In this document: one piece after another, positions 8,537-17,437 of the stretch
Position numbering within the stretch: the first letter of the stretch is position 1
How the letters are laid out: every line of letters begins with the position of its first letter
Origin: Clostridium tagluense
GTDB taxonomy: Bacteria; Bacillota; Clostridia; Clostridiales; Clostridiaceae
NCBI RefSeq assembly: GCF_003865095.1
Contig: NZ_BHYK01000008.1
Location: 62,001 to 126,000, forward strand
Reading direction: 5' to 3'
Length of the DNA stretch: 64,000 nt
Program-made: the position numbers and the translations under genes
Notes under the pieces: generated by a model
Seen by the model: only the letters and a program-made list of their open reading frames with translations
Told to the model about the DNA's origin: nothing
The model's database searches: none

Positions 8537-8898
8537 ATGAATTTTATAGGTAATATTATTTGGTTATTATTTGGGGGGATCATTTCAGCTATTGCATGGT
8601 CTTTAGCAGGGTTAATTTTGTGTGTCACAATTATTGGAATACCCTTTGGTATTCAATGCTTTAAGATTTCAGTATTTGTATTGTGGCCTTTTGGAAAAGA
8701 AATAGAGCTTGGTAATTTTGGGGTTGGAGGATTGATTTTCAATGTGATTTGGATAATCTTTTTAGGCTGGAGCTTGCCATAGGGCACTTTATTACAGGTG
8801 TGATTTTTTGTGTAACAATTGTAGGAATACCATTTGGACTTCAGCATTTCAAATTTGCTAAACTTGGGCTGATACCTTTTGGAGCGAAAATACAATAG
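8537..8898 (+). pseudogene. YccF-domain membrane protein gene with a frameshift
   Basis: The reading frame codes a first YccF-type repeat (CVTIIGIPFGIQCFK) and stops at 8782 after GWSLP. In another frame the sequence continues at once with IGHFITGV and a second repeat (CVTIVGIPFGLQHFK) to a stop at 8898. Adding one G at about 8777 would restore SLAIGHF and an intact protein of about 120 residues, the usual length. So this is a one-base deletion or a sequencing error. GGAGG lies upstream. The family is a small inner-membrane protein of unknown function. Confidence 0.8.
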
Positions 8899-8938
8899 AT
8901 ATAAATTAGCTCTATAGTAGGCTCGCATCCACCATTGA

Positions 8939-8966
8939 AACCCTCGACGTAAGTCGGGGGTTTTTA
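8939..8966 (+). terminator. terminator after yccF
   Basis: AACCCTCGAC and GTCGGGGGTT pair around a GTAA loop and run into TTTTTA. The hairpin is GC-rich for this genome. Confidence 0.85.
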
Positions 8967-9037
8967 CCTTTTGTTTAAGGATTATCAAAGGTGAAACCAA
9001 CCATAAATGACGTAGACTTTTTTAAAAACTTTTTCAC

Positions 9038-9868
9038 TTAAATAGGGATTTCAACTTCAATTAAAATTTGAGTTAAATAATTGTCGTAGCCTTTACCTGT
9101 TACTTCATCTAAAAGGAATTCTTCATAAGAATATTTTCCTATAACTATATTAGAGTTTTTTAAAAATTGTAGTATTTTATTATAGGTTTTGTCGATAGAG
9201 TTATAGTCTCCTTCGTGATACGCGATGCAATAGAGTCCTTTTGGTTTAGTAAAAGTAAAAGGAATATCATTATTAGAATATAGCTTTGTATATAAAAAGG
9301 AATAATTTTCAGCTACTCCTTTTAATATATTATCCTTACTAATCATTGCTCCAATAGAATGTCCCGCGTTAAGATTATTTAAAGTGCAATAATTCATATG
9401 CTCGGACACAATTTTAAAATAATCTTTATGGCTTACATTTTCAATTGAATTACTAAGAACTAGATGCTCCTCATCAAAATATTCTAAACTAATCTTAGAA
9501 TGATCTATTATACACGCATTTTCTGTTATAGAAATTTTTGTTTCCATGAGTTTACGTATTCTTTTTAGATTTTCTATTTCAATATCTATATCCAATACTT
9601 TATTTTTTAACAATTCAACGAGTGTACTGGGACTTCTATTATCAAGGTAAGCTTTAATCTCTTTCAAAGACATATTTGTTTCTTTTAAAATAGTAATAAC
9701 ATTAAAAACATCAAATTGTTGATAGGAATAATATCTATATCCGTTATCATCTTTTATTTCAGGGGAAAAAATGCCAATATCATCGTAATGGAAAAGAGTT
9801 TGTTTCTTTACATTACATAACTTCGCAAAATCTCCAGTATTAAAGTATTTATTAAATTTTTCATTCAT
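9038..9868 (-). CDS. MerR-family transcriptional regulator
   Basis: This 276-residue protein has a MerR-type winged helix at residues 9-75 (TGDFAKLCNVKKQTLFHYDDIG then YRYYSYQQFDVF), a coiled-coil dimer helix and a C-terminal GyrI/BmrR-like ligand-binding region. MerR proteins of this kind sense hydrophobic drugs and switch on exporters. It is divergent from the ABC exporter pair at 9976, whose promoter has the 19-bp spacer expected of a MerR target. It likely also controls its own transcription. Confidence 0.85.
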   Translation of the reverse strand: MNEKFNKYFNTGDFAKLCNVKKQTLFHYDDIGIFSPEIKDDNGYRYYSYQQFDVFNVITILKETNMSLKEIKAYLDNRSPSTLVELLKNKVLDIDIEIENLKRIRKLMETKISITENACIIDHSKISLEYFDEEHLVLSNSIENVSHKDYFKIVSEHMNYCTLNNLNAGHSIGAMISKDNILKGVAENYSFLYTKLYSNNDIPFTFTKPKGLYCIAYHEGDYNSIDKTYNKILQFLKNSNIVIGKYSYEEFLLDEVTGKGYDNYLTQILIEVEIPI

Positions 9869-9883
9869 AGCTAATTTCTCCTC

Positions 9884-9914
9884 TTGACTATACGGTAACT
9901 GTATACTTTATACT
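9884..9914 (+). promoter_or_regulatory. MerR-type promoter of the ABC exporter operon
   Basis: TTGACT at 9884-9889 and TATACT at 9909-9914 are separated by 19 bp, longer than the 17-bp optimum. The spacer carries a dyad TATAC-N7-GTATA (9889-9905). Over-long spacers with a central dyad are the hallmark of promoters activated by MerR-family DNA distortion. The adjacent divergent MerR gene is the obvious regulator. Confidence 0.75.
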
Positions 9915-9975
9915 TATATTATAGCGTTATGCAATAATATTTCAAGAATACTTAAAAAGGGAGCGAATATAAGCA

Positions 9976-11706
9976 ATGAAACTAATATTAAAATACATAA
10001 AAAAATATAAACTGCTTCTAGTCCTGAATATAATATCGATTTTTGGATTTGCATTAGTCGAGCTCGGCATTCCAACAATAATGGCTAGAGTAATTGACAC
10101 TGGAATAGTTAATAAGGATATAGCCTATACAAAACATATGGGTATTATAATTGTAGGAATATCTATAGTTGGTGCCATGGGTACAATATTGTTAGGATAC
10201 TGTTCTTCAAAAATCTCTACCAGTATGATTAGAGATATAAGAAACGATATTTTTAAAAAATCTCAAGAATTTTCACATAGTGAATATAATAAGTTTGGAA
10301 TATCATCAATGATTACAAGAACAACCAATGATGTTTTTCAATTAGGACAGTTTACAACCACACTCTTAAGAACAGCATTACTTACACCCGTTATGTTTAG
10401 TGTAAGTTTAGTGATGATTATAAGAACCAGCGTGCAATTGTCTGCAGTATTAGCAATAACAGTACCATTCATAGTGCTTGGGGTAATTATTATAGCTAAG
10501 ATAGCTTATCCAATATCAGAAAAACAACAGAAAAAATTAGATAAATTAAATAGGATTTCAAGAGAAAATTTAACTGGAACAAGGGTAATCAGGGCCTTTG
10601 GTAATGATGAACATGAAAAACAAAGATTTGAAGAAATTAATAATGACTATACAAATGTGTCTAAGAAGTTATATAAGCTTATGGCAATTTCTCAGCCATC
10701 TTTCTTTTTGTTATTGAATTTAGCTATTTTAGCTATCTTTTGGATTTCTAGCAAAATGATAAATTTAGGAACACTACAGGTTGGACAACTGGTAGCCTTT
10801 ATAGAATATTTATTCCATGCAATGTTCTCTATTATGCTTTTTTCAATGGTGTTTATCATGTATCCAAAAGCACAAATTTCAGCAGATAGAATTCAGGAGA
10901 TATTAAATGAAGAGCCTATTATTAAAAATCCTAAAGATGGCGTTAAAGACACAGCTATTAAGGGTATTGTAGAGTTTGCTAATGTTACATTTACTTATCC
11001 AGATGGAGAGCTTCCAGTTTTAAAAGATATATCCTTTACAGCAGTAAAAGGAGAAAAAGTAGCATTTATAGGAAGTACAGGCTCTGGGAAAAGTACATTA
11101 GTTAATTTAATTCCAAGATTTTACGATGTTACAGAAGGCAGCATAAGGATAGATGGAGTAGATGTAAGAGATTATGATTTAAAGGCATTACGTGGAAAAA
11201 TGGGATTTATACCTCAGAAGACCTTGCTGTTTACTGGTAGTATAAGCACTAATATTAAATTCGGTAAAAATGATGCAGATAAAAAGGAGCTTGAACATTC
11301 TGCTAAGGTAGCTCAGGCTTATGATTTTATTAATAGTAAACCTGAAAAATTTAAAGAATTAGTAAGTGAAGGTGGATCTAATATGTCAGGAGGGCAGAAG
11401 CAAAGATTATCTATTGCAAGAGCATTAGTTAGAAAACCTGAAATTTATATTTTTGATGATAGCTTTTCTGCCCTAGATTTTAAAACAGATGCAATGCTTA
11501 GAGAAAAGTTAAAGGACGAAACTAGAGAGTCCGTACTTTTAATAGTTGCACAGAGGATAGGATCTATAATTGATGCTAATAAAATTATAGTATTAAATGA
11601 AGGCGAGATAGTAGGAATAGGAACTCATAAAGAATTACTAAAAACCTGCGAAATCTATTATGAAATAGCATCATCTCAACTTACAAAGGAGGAGCTGGAA
11701 CAATGA
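9976..11706 (+). CDS. ABC exporter half-transporter with degenerate catalytic site
   Basis: This 576-residue protein has six membrane helices (about residues 1-310) and a nucleotide-binding domain: Walker A GSTGSGKST, signature MSGGQKQR and Walker B IYIFDDSFSALD. The residue after the Walker B Asp is Asp, not the catalytic Glu, as in the degenerate half of heterodimeric exporters such as TM287 or BmrC. It overlaps the next gene by 4 bases (ATGA), so the two proteins should be made together and pair. A role in drug or peptide efflux is inferred from family and the MerR neighbour. Confidence 0.9.
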   Translation: MKLILKYIKKYKLLLVLNIISIFGFALVELGIPTIMARVIDTGIVNKDIAYTKHMGIIIVGISIVGAMGTILLGYCSSKISTSMIRDIRNDIFKKSQEFSHSEYNKFGISSMITRTTNDVFQLGQFTTTLLRTALLTPVMFSVSLVMIIRTSVQLSAVLAITVPFIVLGVIIIAKIAYPISEKQQKKLDKLNRISRENLTGTRVIRAFGNDEHEKQRFEEINNDYTNVSKKLYKLMAISQPSFFLLLNLAILAIFWISSKMINLGTLQVGQLVAFIEYLFHAMFSIMLFSMVFIMYPKAQISADRIQEILNEEPIIKNPKDGVKDTAIKGIVEFANVTFTYPDGELPVLKDISFTAVKGEKVAFIGSTGSGKSTLVNLIPRFYDVTEGSIRIDGVDVRDYDLKALRGKMGFIPQKTLLFTGSISTNIKFGKNDADKKELEHSAKVAQAYDFINSKPEKFKELVSEGGSNMSGGQKQRLSIARALVRKPEIYIFDDSFSALDFKTDAMLREKLKDETRESVLLIVAQRIGSIIDANKIIVLNEGEIVGIGTHKELLKTCEIYYEIASSQLTKEELEQ

Positions 11707-13484
11707 AAAAGTTAAAGGATACTATAAGAAAAATATCTCCTTTTGTAAAGGTATATAGAAAACTATTTATTGCTGCAATTTTATTTATAGTAGTAGCTGC
11801 TATTTTTACGGCTATTGCTCCAAAAATAGAAGGACTAATTACAACTAGTCTTGCCAAAGATGTTATGAATATAGCAAAAGGTGCAAAAGGAGCTTTTGTT
11901 AACTTTAATTATATTTTAAGAGTATTAGGAGTATTGGCTTTTATCTATATTTTTGGAACATTATCCACATATTTAGCAAGTTTATTATTAACTAATGCTA
12001 TTCAAAATACTATGAAAGATTTAAGAAACGCTGTCCAAGGTAAAATTAGAAAATTACCTATAAGTTATTTTGATAAGAATAGCTATGGGGATGTGATGAG
12101 CCGTATAACAAATGATATAGATACTATTTCTAATGCACTCCAACAGAGCTTTAGCCGAGTTATAAATTCAATATTGTCACTAACTCTAGCTATTGCGATG
12201 ATGTTTACAATTAATATAAAACTTGCATTGTTAGCTATACTTATAATACCTATAAGCTATTTACTGTTAAAATATATAGTTAGTAAATCACAAAATCTAT
12301 TTTATAAACAGCAAAGCGCTTTGGGGAAAATGAATGGTAAAGTGCAAGAAATATATACTGGCTTTAATGAAATAAAACTATACGGAAAGCAAGAAGATGC
12401 TATAAAAGATTTTGAAAATATTAATGAAGAACTTTTTAATACTGGATTTAAGGCGCAATTTGTATCAAGCATAATGTCTCCATTAGTTTCATTAGTAAGT
12501 TATTTAGGAGTTGCAGCCATTGGAATTTTTGGCGCAATATATGCTATAAATGGAATAATGACAGTGGGTAATCTTCAAGCGTCTATTCGTTATATTTGGC
12601 AAATAAATCAACCGATTTCTGAGGTGACGCAATTATCTGCTGCAATACAATCAGCCTTTGCAGCAATTGAACGTGTATTTGAAATATTAGATGAAAAGGA
12701 AGAAATTCCAGATAAAGTTGATTTTATAAAATTAGAAAATCCGCTTGGAAATGTTACTTTTGAACATGTCAAATTTGGATATAATGACGATAAGGTTTTA
12801 ATTGAGGACTTAAGTGCAGAGATAAAAAGTGGTCAAATGGTTGCTATAGTAGGTCCAACAGGAGCAGGTAAAACAACATTAATAAATTTATTAATGAGAT
12901 TTTACGATATTCAAGGGGGAGCTATAAAGATAGATGGAGTGGATACTCGCGATATGAAACGTAAAGATTTACGTTCTATATTCGGTATGGTTCTTCAGGA
13001 TACTTGGCTATATAATGGAACAATTCATGAAAATATTGAGTATGGTAGATTTGGAGCTAGCAAGGAAGAAATTATTGAAGCCGCTAAAATAGCTAACGTA
13101 CATCACTTTATTAAAACTCTTCCAGATGGGTATAACATGTTTTTAAATGAAGAAGCTTCTAACATATCTCAAGGAGAGAAACAACTTTTGACTATAGCAA
13201 GAGCTATAATATCAAATCCAGCAATATTAATATTAGATGAAGCAACTAGTTCAGTTGACACTAGACTCGAAATATTACTCCAAAAAGCTATGAGGAATAT
13301 AATGAAAGGAAGAACTAGCTTTGTTATTGCACATAGACTTTCAACTATTCGTAATGCAGATTTAATATTGGTTATAGATGAAGGGAATATTATAGAACAA
13401 GGAACCCATAATGAGCTAATGAAAAAGGGTGGATTCTATGAAAAACTTTATAATAGTCAATTTGGGAGTCAGGTAGCAAATTAA
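11703..13484 (+). CDS. ABC exporter half-transporter, catalytic partner
   Basis: This 593-residue protein has six membrane helices and a nucleotide-binding domain with Walker A GPTGAGKTT, Walker B ILILDEATSSVD (intact catalytic Glu) and switch His in IAHRLS. Its signature, ISQGEKQ, is altered from LSGGQ. The degenerate Glu of the partner and the altered signature here together give one working and one non-working ATP site, the known design of heterodimeric exporters. Confidence 0.9.
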   Translation: MKKLKDTIRKISPFVKVYRKLFIAAILFIVVAAIFTAIAPKIEGLITTSLAKDVMNIAKGAKGAFVNFNYILRVLGVLAFIYIFGTLSTYLASLLLTNAIQNTMKDLRNAVQGKIRKLPISYFDKNSYGDVMSRITNDIDTISNALQQSFSRVINSILSLTLAIAMMFTINIKLALLAILIIPISYLLLKYIVSKSQNLFYKQQSALGKMNGKVQEIYTGFNEIKLYGKQEDAIKDFENINEELFNTGFKAQFVSSIMSPLVSLVSYLGVAAIGIFGAIYAINGIMTVGNLQASIRYIWQINQPISEVTQLSAAIQSAFAAIERVFEILDEKEEIPDKVDFIKLENPLGNVTFEHVKFGYNDDKVLIEDLSAEIKSGQMVAIVGPTGAGKTTLINLLMRFYDIQGGAIKIDGVDTRDMKRKDLRSIFGMVLQDTWLYNGTIHENIEYGRFGASKEEIIEAAKIANVHHFIKTLPDGYNMFLNEEASNISQGEKQLLTIARAIISNPAILILDEATSSVDTRLEILLQKAMRNIMKGRTSFVIAHRLSTIRNADLILVIDEGNIIEQGTHNELMKKGGFYEKLYNSQFGSQVAN

Positions 13485-14087
13485 ATTAATTATCCTAATT
13501 TTATTACAAGGGTTTATTTCCATTTATCAAAAGAATTTGAAAATAAAATTAGAAAACAAGGATAACGATACGTTATTAAAATAAGTGCATTGGCCCAAGG
13601 AACTACATGAAACTGTAAGACTACAAAATAAGAATCTTCATGGTAAAAAAGATTAAAATAAAATCCAGTAGAAAAGCACTTGTTGCTTACTACTGGATTT
13701 AGTTTATCAAAAAAAGTTTCTAAAAATAAATACGGAGAAAATTTGACGCTTACATACATCTTAATATATTAAAAGCCCATATCATTAAATGTTAGGCTAC
13801 TTGCGATGACATATGATAAAAGTACGTCTTAACAATTGGAATGGGAAACACGAATAATGGTCTTTGAAAACTGAATAATACGGTATTTAAAAATAAGAAT
13901 ATTTACTATGTTTTACAAAAATAGTGATTATTCATATAGAAATATGCTATAATTACCATTAGTTAAGACGATATCGTATTTTAATGCGATATATGAACGA
14001 TGTAAAACGACTTAATAAATAGTAATTTGATGTATACTTAATTATTATTTGTTATAACTAATAAAATTTTAGAAAAGAGGTTATGTA
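13485..14087 (+). other. gene-poor intergenic region
   Basis: I find no convincing gene in these 600 bases. They hold a strong hairpin at 13661-13700 (AAATCCAGTAG with CTACTGGATTT and an inner AAGCA/TGCTT stem), a 17-base stretch at 13871-13887 whose reverse complement recurs at 15018-15034 with one mismatch, a 10-bp palindrome ACGATATCGT near 13968, and a ribosome site for the next gene. Short ORFs on the minus strand lack ribosome sites and look spurious. Confidence 0.5.
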
Positions 14088-14687
14088 ATGAAAAAAACTG
14101 TATTATTTGTTATTTTGGATAAGTATGCTGATTGGGAAGCTGCTTATGTATCTTCGCTAATTCTTGCATTGGGTCAAGAGGTATATTCTATAAAAACTGT
14201 TTCCTTGACGAAAGATAGTATTAAATCACTAGGTGGATTTACTGTTATTCCAGATTATGATATTAAATCTGCTCCAACTGATTTTGAAGGCTTAGTTCTA
14301 ATTGGTGGAATGTCATGGAGAACTGAGAAGGCTCAGCAGGTTAAGCCTTTAGTAGAAAATGCTCTGAACAACAAAAAAGTTTTAGGTGGTATTTGTGATG
14401 CTTCGGTTTTTCTAGGTAAAATGGGTATTCTAAACAATGTCAAACATACTAGTAATGATTTAAATGATTTGAAGCAATGGGCTGGAGATGCTTATATGGG
14501 AGAAGAAAAGTATATGATGCAACCGGCAGTGAGAGATAATAATATTATTACAGCAAATGGCACAGCGCCTTTGGAATTCGCTAAAGAAGTAATGATTGCG
14601 TTAGAAGTTGCACCCGAAAAAAGTATTCTTGAATGGTACAATTTTTATAAATATGGTTGTTATGAAGCACCTATGCCACATATGTAG
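14088..14687 (+). CDS. DJ-1/PfpI-family protein
   Basis: This 199-residue protein has the class I glutamine-amidotransferase-like fold: FVILDKYADWEAA at the N-terminus with an acidic residue, and a nucleophile elbow with Cys in GGICDASVFLGKMGIL. It resembles the YoaZ/YdeA type. Such proteins are linked to glyoxal or stress handling, but the substrate here is unknown. GAAAAGAGG precedes the ATG. Confidence 0.85.
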   Translation: MKKTVLFVILDKYADWEAAYVSSLILALGQEVYSIKTVSLTKDSIKSLGGFTVIPDYDIKSAPTDFEGLVLIGGMSWRTEKAQQVKPLVENALNNKKVLGGICDASVFLGKMGILNNVKHTSNDLNDLKQWAGDAYMGEEKYMMQPAVRDNNIITANGTAPLEFAKEVMIALEVAPEKSILEWYNFYKYGCYEAPMPHM

Positions 14688-14796
14688 ATTTGATGTAACG
14701 TAATTTTATATTCAGTTCTGTCGTATTTTTCTTAAATTGTTGAATAATTGTGAAATAGTAATTTAATATCTAAATATAATAAAAAGGGGTGAGAAT

Positions 14797-14961
14797 ATGG
14801 CAAAAATTAAAATTGTTGATGTAGACAAAATACCTTTATGCCCATATTGCGAGAAGGAATTGGATACAATAGAACGATTATATAAAGGGTTTTTTACCTC
14901 CACTGTTATTTATATTTGTCCTTATTGTAATAAAGTAATAAGTATTGGTTATGATGCATAG
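14797..14961 (+). CDS. small zinc-ribbon-like protein
   Basis: This 54-residue ORF has two CPYC motifs (about residues 19-22 and 43-46), spaced as in a zinc ribbon, and AAGGGGTGAG at good distance before the ATG. I cannot name it. Pairs of CXXC in so short a protein suggest a structural zinc site or a redox role. A hairpin at 15020 may end its transcript. Confidence 0.65.
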   Translation: MAKIKIVDVDKIPLCPYCEKELDTIERLYKGFFTSTVIYICPYCNKVISIGYDA

Positions 14962-15019
14962 TAAGATGCATTTTTCTAATTAAGCGTCACAACTATAAAA
15001 ACCGAATGATTCCTTAAAA

Positions 15020-15055
15020 TGCCGTATTATTCAGAATTGAATTTTACGGCACTTT
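15020..15055 (+). terminator. hairpin after zinc-ribbon gene
   Basis: TGCCGTA (15020-15026) pairs with TACGGCA (15045-15051), followed by CTTTTAC, a weak U-run. Confidence 0.55.
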
Positions 15056-15198
15056 TACGTCGCATTTCAAAAAAATAACGAACTATAGCTACTTTATTAG
15101 TTTCAATTACATCATTAAATAGTATAGGAACTTTTTGCTTATCTAATACGAACTATAATATATAATAAGAGTATAGATTAAAAGTGAGGTAATAAATT

Positions 15199-15353
15199 AT
15201 GATTAACAAAAAACATTAGGACTAACTACAGATCAGTATGAAAGTATTATTAAACTACATTATATGTTTAATAAGGTTAAAGGTATAAATGTTATAGAGA
15301 GAATACTTATCTTTTGGTATAATCTAAATAAAAGCTATAGTGCTAAGTTGTGA
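15199..15353 (+). pseudogene. frameshifted small ORF
   Basis: GAGGT and an ATG at 15199 start a frame that stops after six codons (MINKKH). One extra A in the A-run at about 15208 would open a 51-residue frame beginning MINKKTLGLTTDQYESII and ending at 15353, next to the response-regulator ribosome site. The composition looks protein-like, but I do not recognise the family. It may be a broken small gene or a homopolymer sequencing error. Confidence 0.35.
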
Positions 15354-15368
15354 AAAGGAGAGGTTTAA

Positions 15369-16016
15369 TTGAATATACTAATTGCTGATGATGAAAAACA
15401 AATGGTGAAAATCCTTTCAGCCTATTTTCAAAAGGAAGGGTTTAATACAATTACAGCAGTGGATGGTGAGGAAGCCTTAGATTTATTTCATTTGCATAAA
15501 ATTGATTTAGCAATTTTAGATTGGATGATGCCTAAAGTTAGTGGTGTTGAGGTTTGCAAATATATTAAAGAAAATAGTAATGCAAAGGTACTAATTTTAA
15601 CGGCGAAAACGCAAAATGAAGATGAAATTAAAGCGTTAAATTGTGGAGCTGATGAATACATAAAAAAGCCTTTTGATCCTAGAATACTTTTAATAAGGGC
15701 AAAAAAACTTATAAATATTAGTGATGTGATAAATATTAATGATATAAAAATAAATACAGATGAGCAAAGGGTATATAAAAATGGAGAAGCTTTAAAATTA
15801 ACAAAAATAGAATATGATCTTTTGATTTCATTTGTTAGAAACAAGGGAATTATTTTATCTAGGGATAAGCTAATAGATTTAGTTTGGGGGATGGATTATG
15901 AGGGAGATTATAGAACGGTAGATACACATATAAGAAGGCTCCGATCAAAAATAGGTGAGGATAGTATAAAAACTTATAGAAGACTTGGTTACAGTATGGA
16001 GGCTGATGAAAATTAA
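15369..16016 (+). CDS. OmpR/PhoB-family response regulator
   Basis: This 215-residue protein has a receiver domain (ADDEK, phospho-acceptor in LDWMMPK, Lys in IKKPFDP) and a winged-helix domain ending HIRRLRSKIG...RRLGYSME. It starts with TTG at 15369 behind AAAGGAGAGG. It overlaps the histidine kinase gene, so they form a pair, and a glycosidase-like lipoprotein gene follows directly. The target genes are unknown. Confidence 0.9.
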   Translation: MNILIADDEKQMVKILSAYFQKEGFNTITAVDGEEALDLFHLHKIDLAILDWMMPKVSGVEVCKYIKENSNAKVLILTAKTQNEDEIKALNCGADEYIKKPFDPRILLIRAKKLINISDVININDIKINTDEQRVYKNGEALKLTKIEYDLLISFVRNKGIILSRDKLIDLVWGMDYEGDYRTVDTHIRRLRSKIGEDSIKTYRRLGYSMEADEN

Positions 16017-17376
16017 AATAAGTAAAAAATTGAGATTGTCTATAGCCTCAGTTACAATTTTTGTAACTATAGTTTCTATGGTAATAAATATATTCTTTAT
16101 TGATAGATATTATATATTTAAAAAAACAAAGGCATTAAATAAGATTTCTGAGGGGATAAGCAGAGAAAAAACAGATTATATTTTAAAAAATATAGGACAA
16201 ATAGAAAAGAAAAATGGTGTCACTATAGTTTATTCAGAGCTAAGTAATGGCATTAATAATATTAATGCGGAGTTAATAACTAAATTTGATTTGAAAAAAA
16301 TTAAGTTAAATAAATTTTGGGTTACAGAAGATACTTTGAGCAAGCTAGCTAGTACAAGTGTAAATAAGATATATGATCAAGGAGTAACAAAATATAAGGT
16401 ATTAACAAAGTTTATAAAGGTTGATAAGTACATAGTTGCTATAGCAATGCCACTACCTTATATGGGGGAAACTATAGACATTGTAAATAAGTTTAATATA
16501 TATTTAAATATATTTTCTATAATTTTAATATTAATTTTAGTTAATATTTTTTCGAGGAAAATAATAAAACCATTAGAACTTATAAAAAAATTATCAAAGG
16601 ATATTGCTAATTTAAATTTTAGAAAAGAAGAAATTAAAACAAATGATGAAATAGAAGAACTTGCTATAAGTATAAATAGTATGAGTGAAAGCTTAGAGCA
16701 GGCACATAAGGAAATTAATCTTCAAAATGAAAGGCTAAAGACTTTGATTTCAGATATGGCTCATGAAATTAAAACTCCCTTAGCTTTAATAAAGGTGTAT
16801 GGACATGGTATTGAGGATGGGTTAGATGATGGAACATATATGGATATAATTCAAGAGCAAATAGGCAATATGGATAGTTTAGTAGAAAATATTTTATTTT
16901 TGTCAAAACTTGAGAGAAAAGAATTAAGAAAATCTAGTTTTAGTTTAAAGAAAAAGGTTAAAGATGTTTTAAAAAAATACAAACTACTTATAGGTGAAGC
17001 TAACATAGAATTTATATTAAATATAAATGAAGATGATGAATATATTATTTGCGCAGATGAGGAAGGGCTTGATACTGTATTAAATAATTTAATTACAAAT
17101 GCAATAAAGTATACTAACAATAATGAGGTACAAATAGAAATATTTAAAGAAAACAATAATATAATATTTTCTATAGTGAATGGATTAGAGGAAAGTAGTG
17201 GAGAAAATTTAGAAAATATATGGGATCCTTTTTATGTGCTTGAAAAATCAAGGAGTAAAGAACTTTCTGGTACAGGACTAGGTCTATCTATAGTAAAGAA
17301 AATATTAGAAAAACATAATCTCAACTTTGGGTTTAATGTAAAAGAAGATAAGATTGAATTTTATATAATATTTTAA
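16006..17376 (+). CDS. sensor histidine kinase
   Basis: This 456-residue kinase has a membrane helix near residues 14-34, an extracellular region of about 120 residues, a second helix near 163-180, a HAMP domain, the phospho-acceptor box SDMAHEIKTPL and a catalytic domain with NLITNAIKY and GTGLGLSI. GGAGG lies inside the end of the regulator gene and points to the ATG at 16006, an 11-base overlap. It pairs with the regulator at 15369. Confidence 0.9.
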   Translation: MKIKISKKLRLSIASVTIFVTIVSMVINIFFIDRYYIFKKTKALNKISEGISREKTDYILKNIGQIEKKNGVTIVYSELSNGINNINAELITKFDLKKIKLNKFWVTEDTLSKLASTSVNKIYDQGVTKYKVLTKFIKVDKYIVAIAMPLPYMGETIDIVNKFNIYLNIFSIILILILVNIFSRKIIKPLELIKKLSKDIANLNFRKEEIKTNDEIEELAISINSMSESLEQAHKEINLQNERLKTLISDMAHEIKTPLALIKVYGHGIEDGLDDGTYMDIIQEQIGNMDSLVENILFLSKLERKELRKSSFSLKKKVKDVLKKYKLLIGEANIEFILNINEDDEYIICADEEGLDTVLNNLITNAIKYTNNNEVQIEIFKENNNIIFSIVNGLEESSGENLENIWDPFYVLEKSRSKELSGTGLGLSIVKKILEKHNLNFGFNVKEDKIEFYIIF

Positions 17377-17437
17377 ATATAGGTTTTGTAACATTGGTGT
17401 AACATTTCTATAGTATTTTCTTTATGAGGTGATTTAG

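Noticed and set aside
13514-13759. 81-codon ORF on the minus strand after the ABC exporter
   Set aside because: It overlaps a strong hairpin, has no ribosome site and its product has no protein-like pattern.
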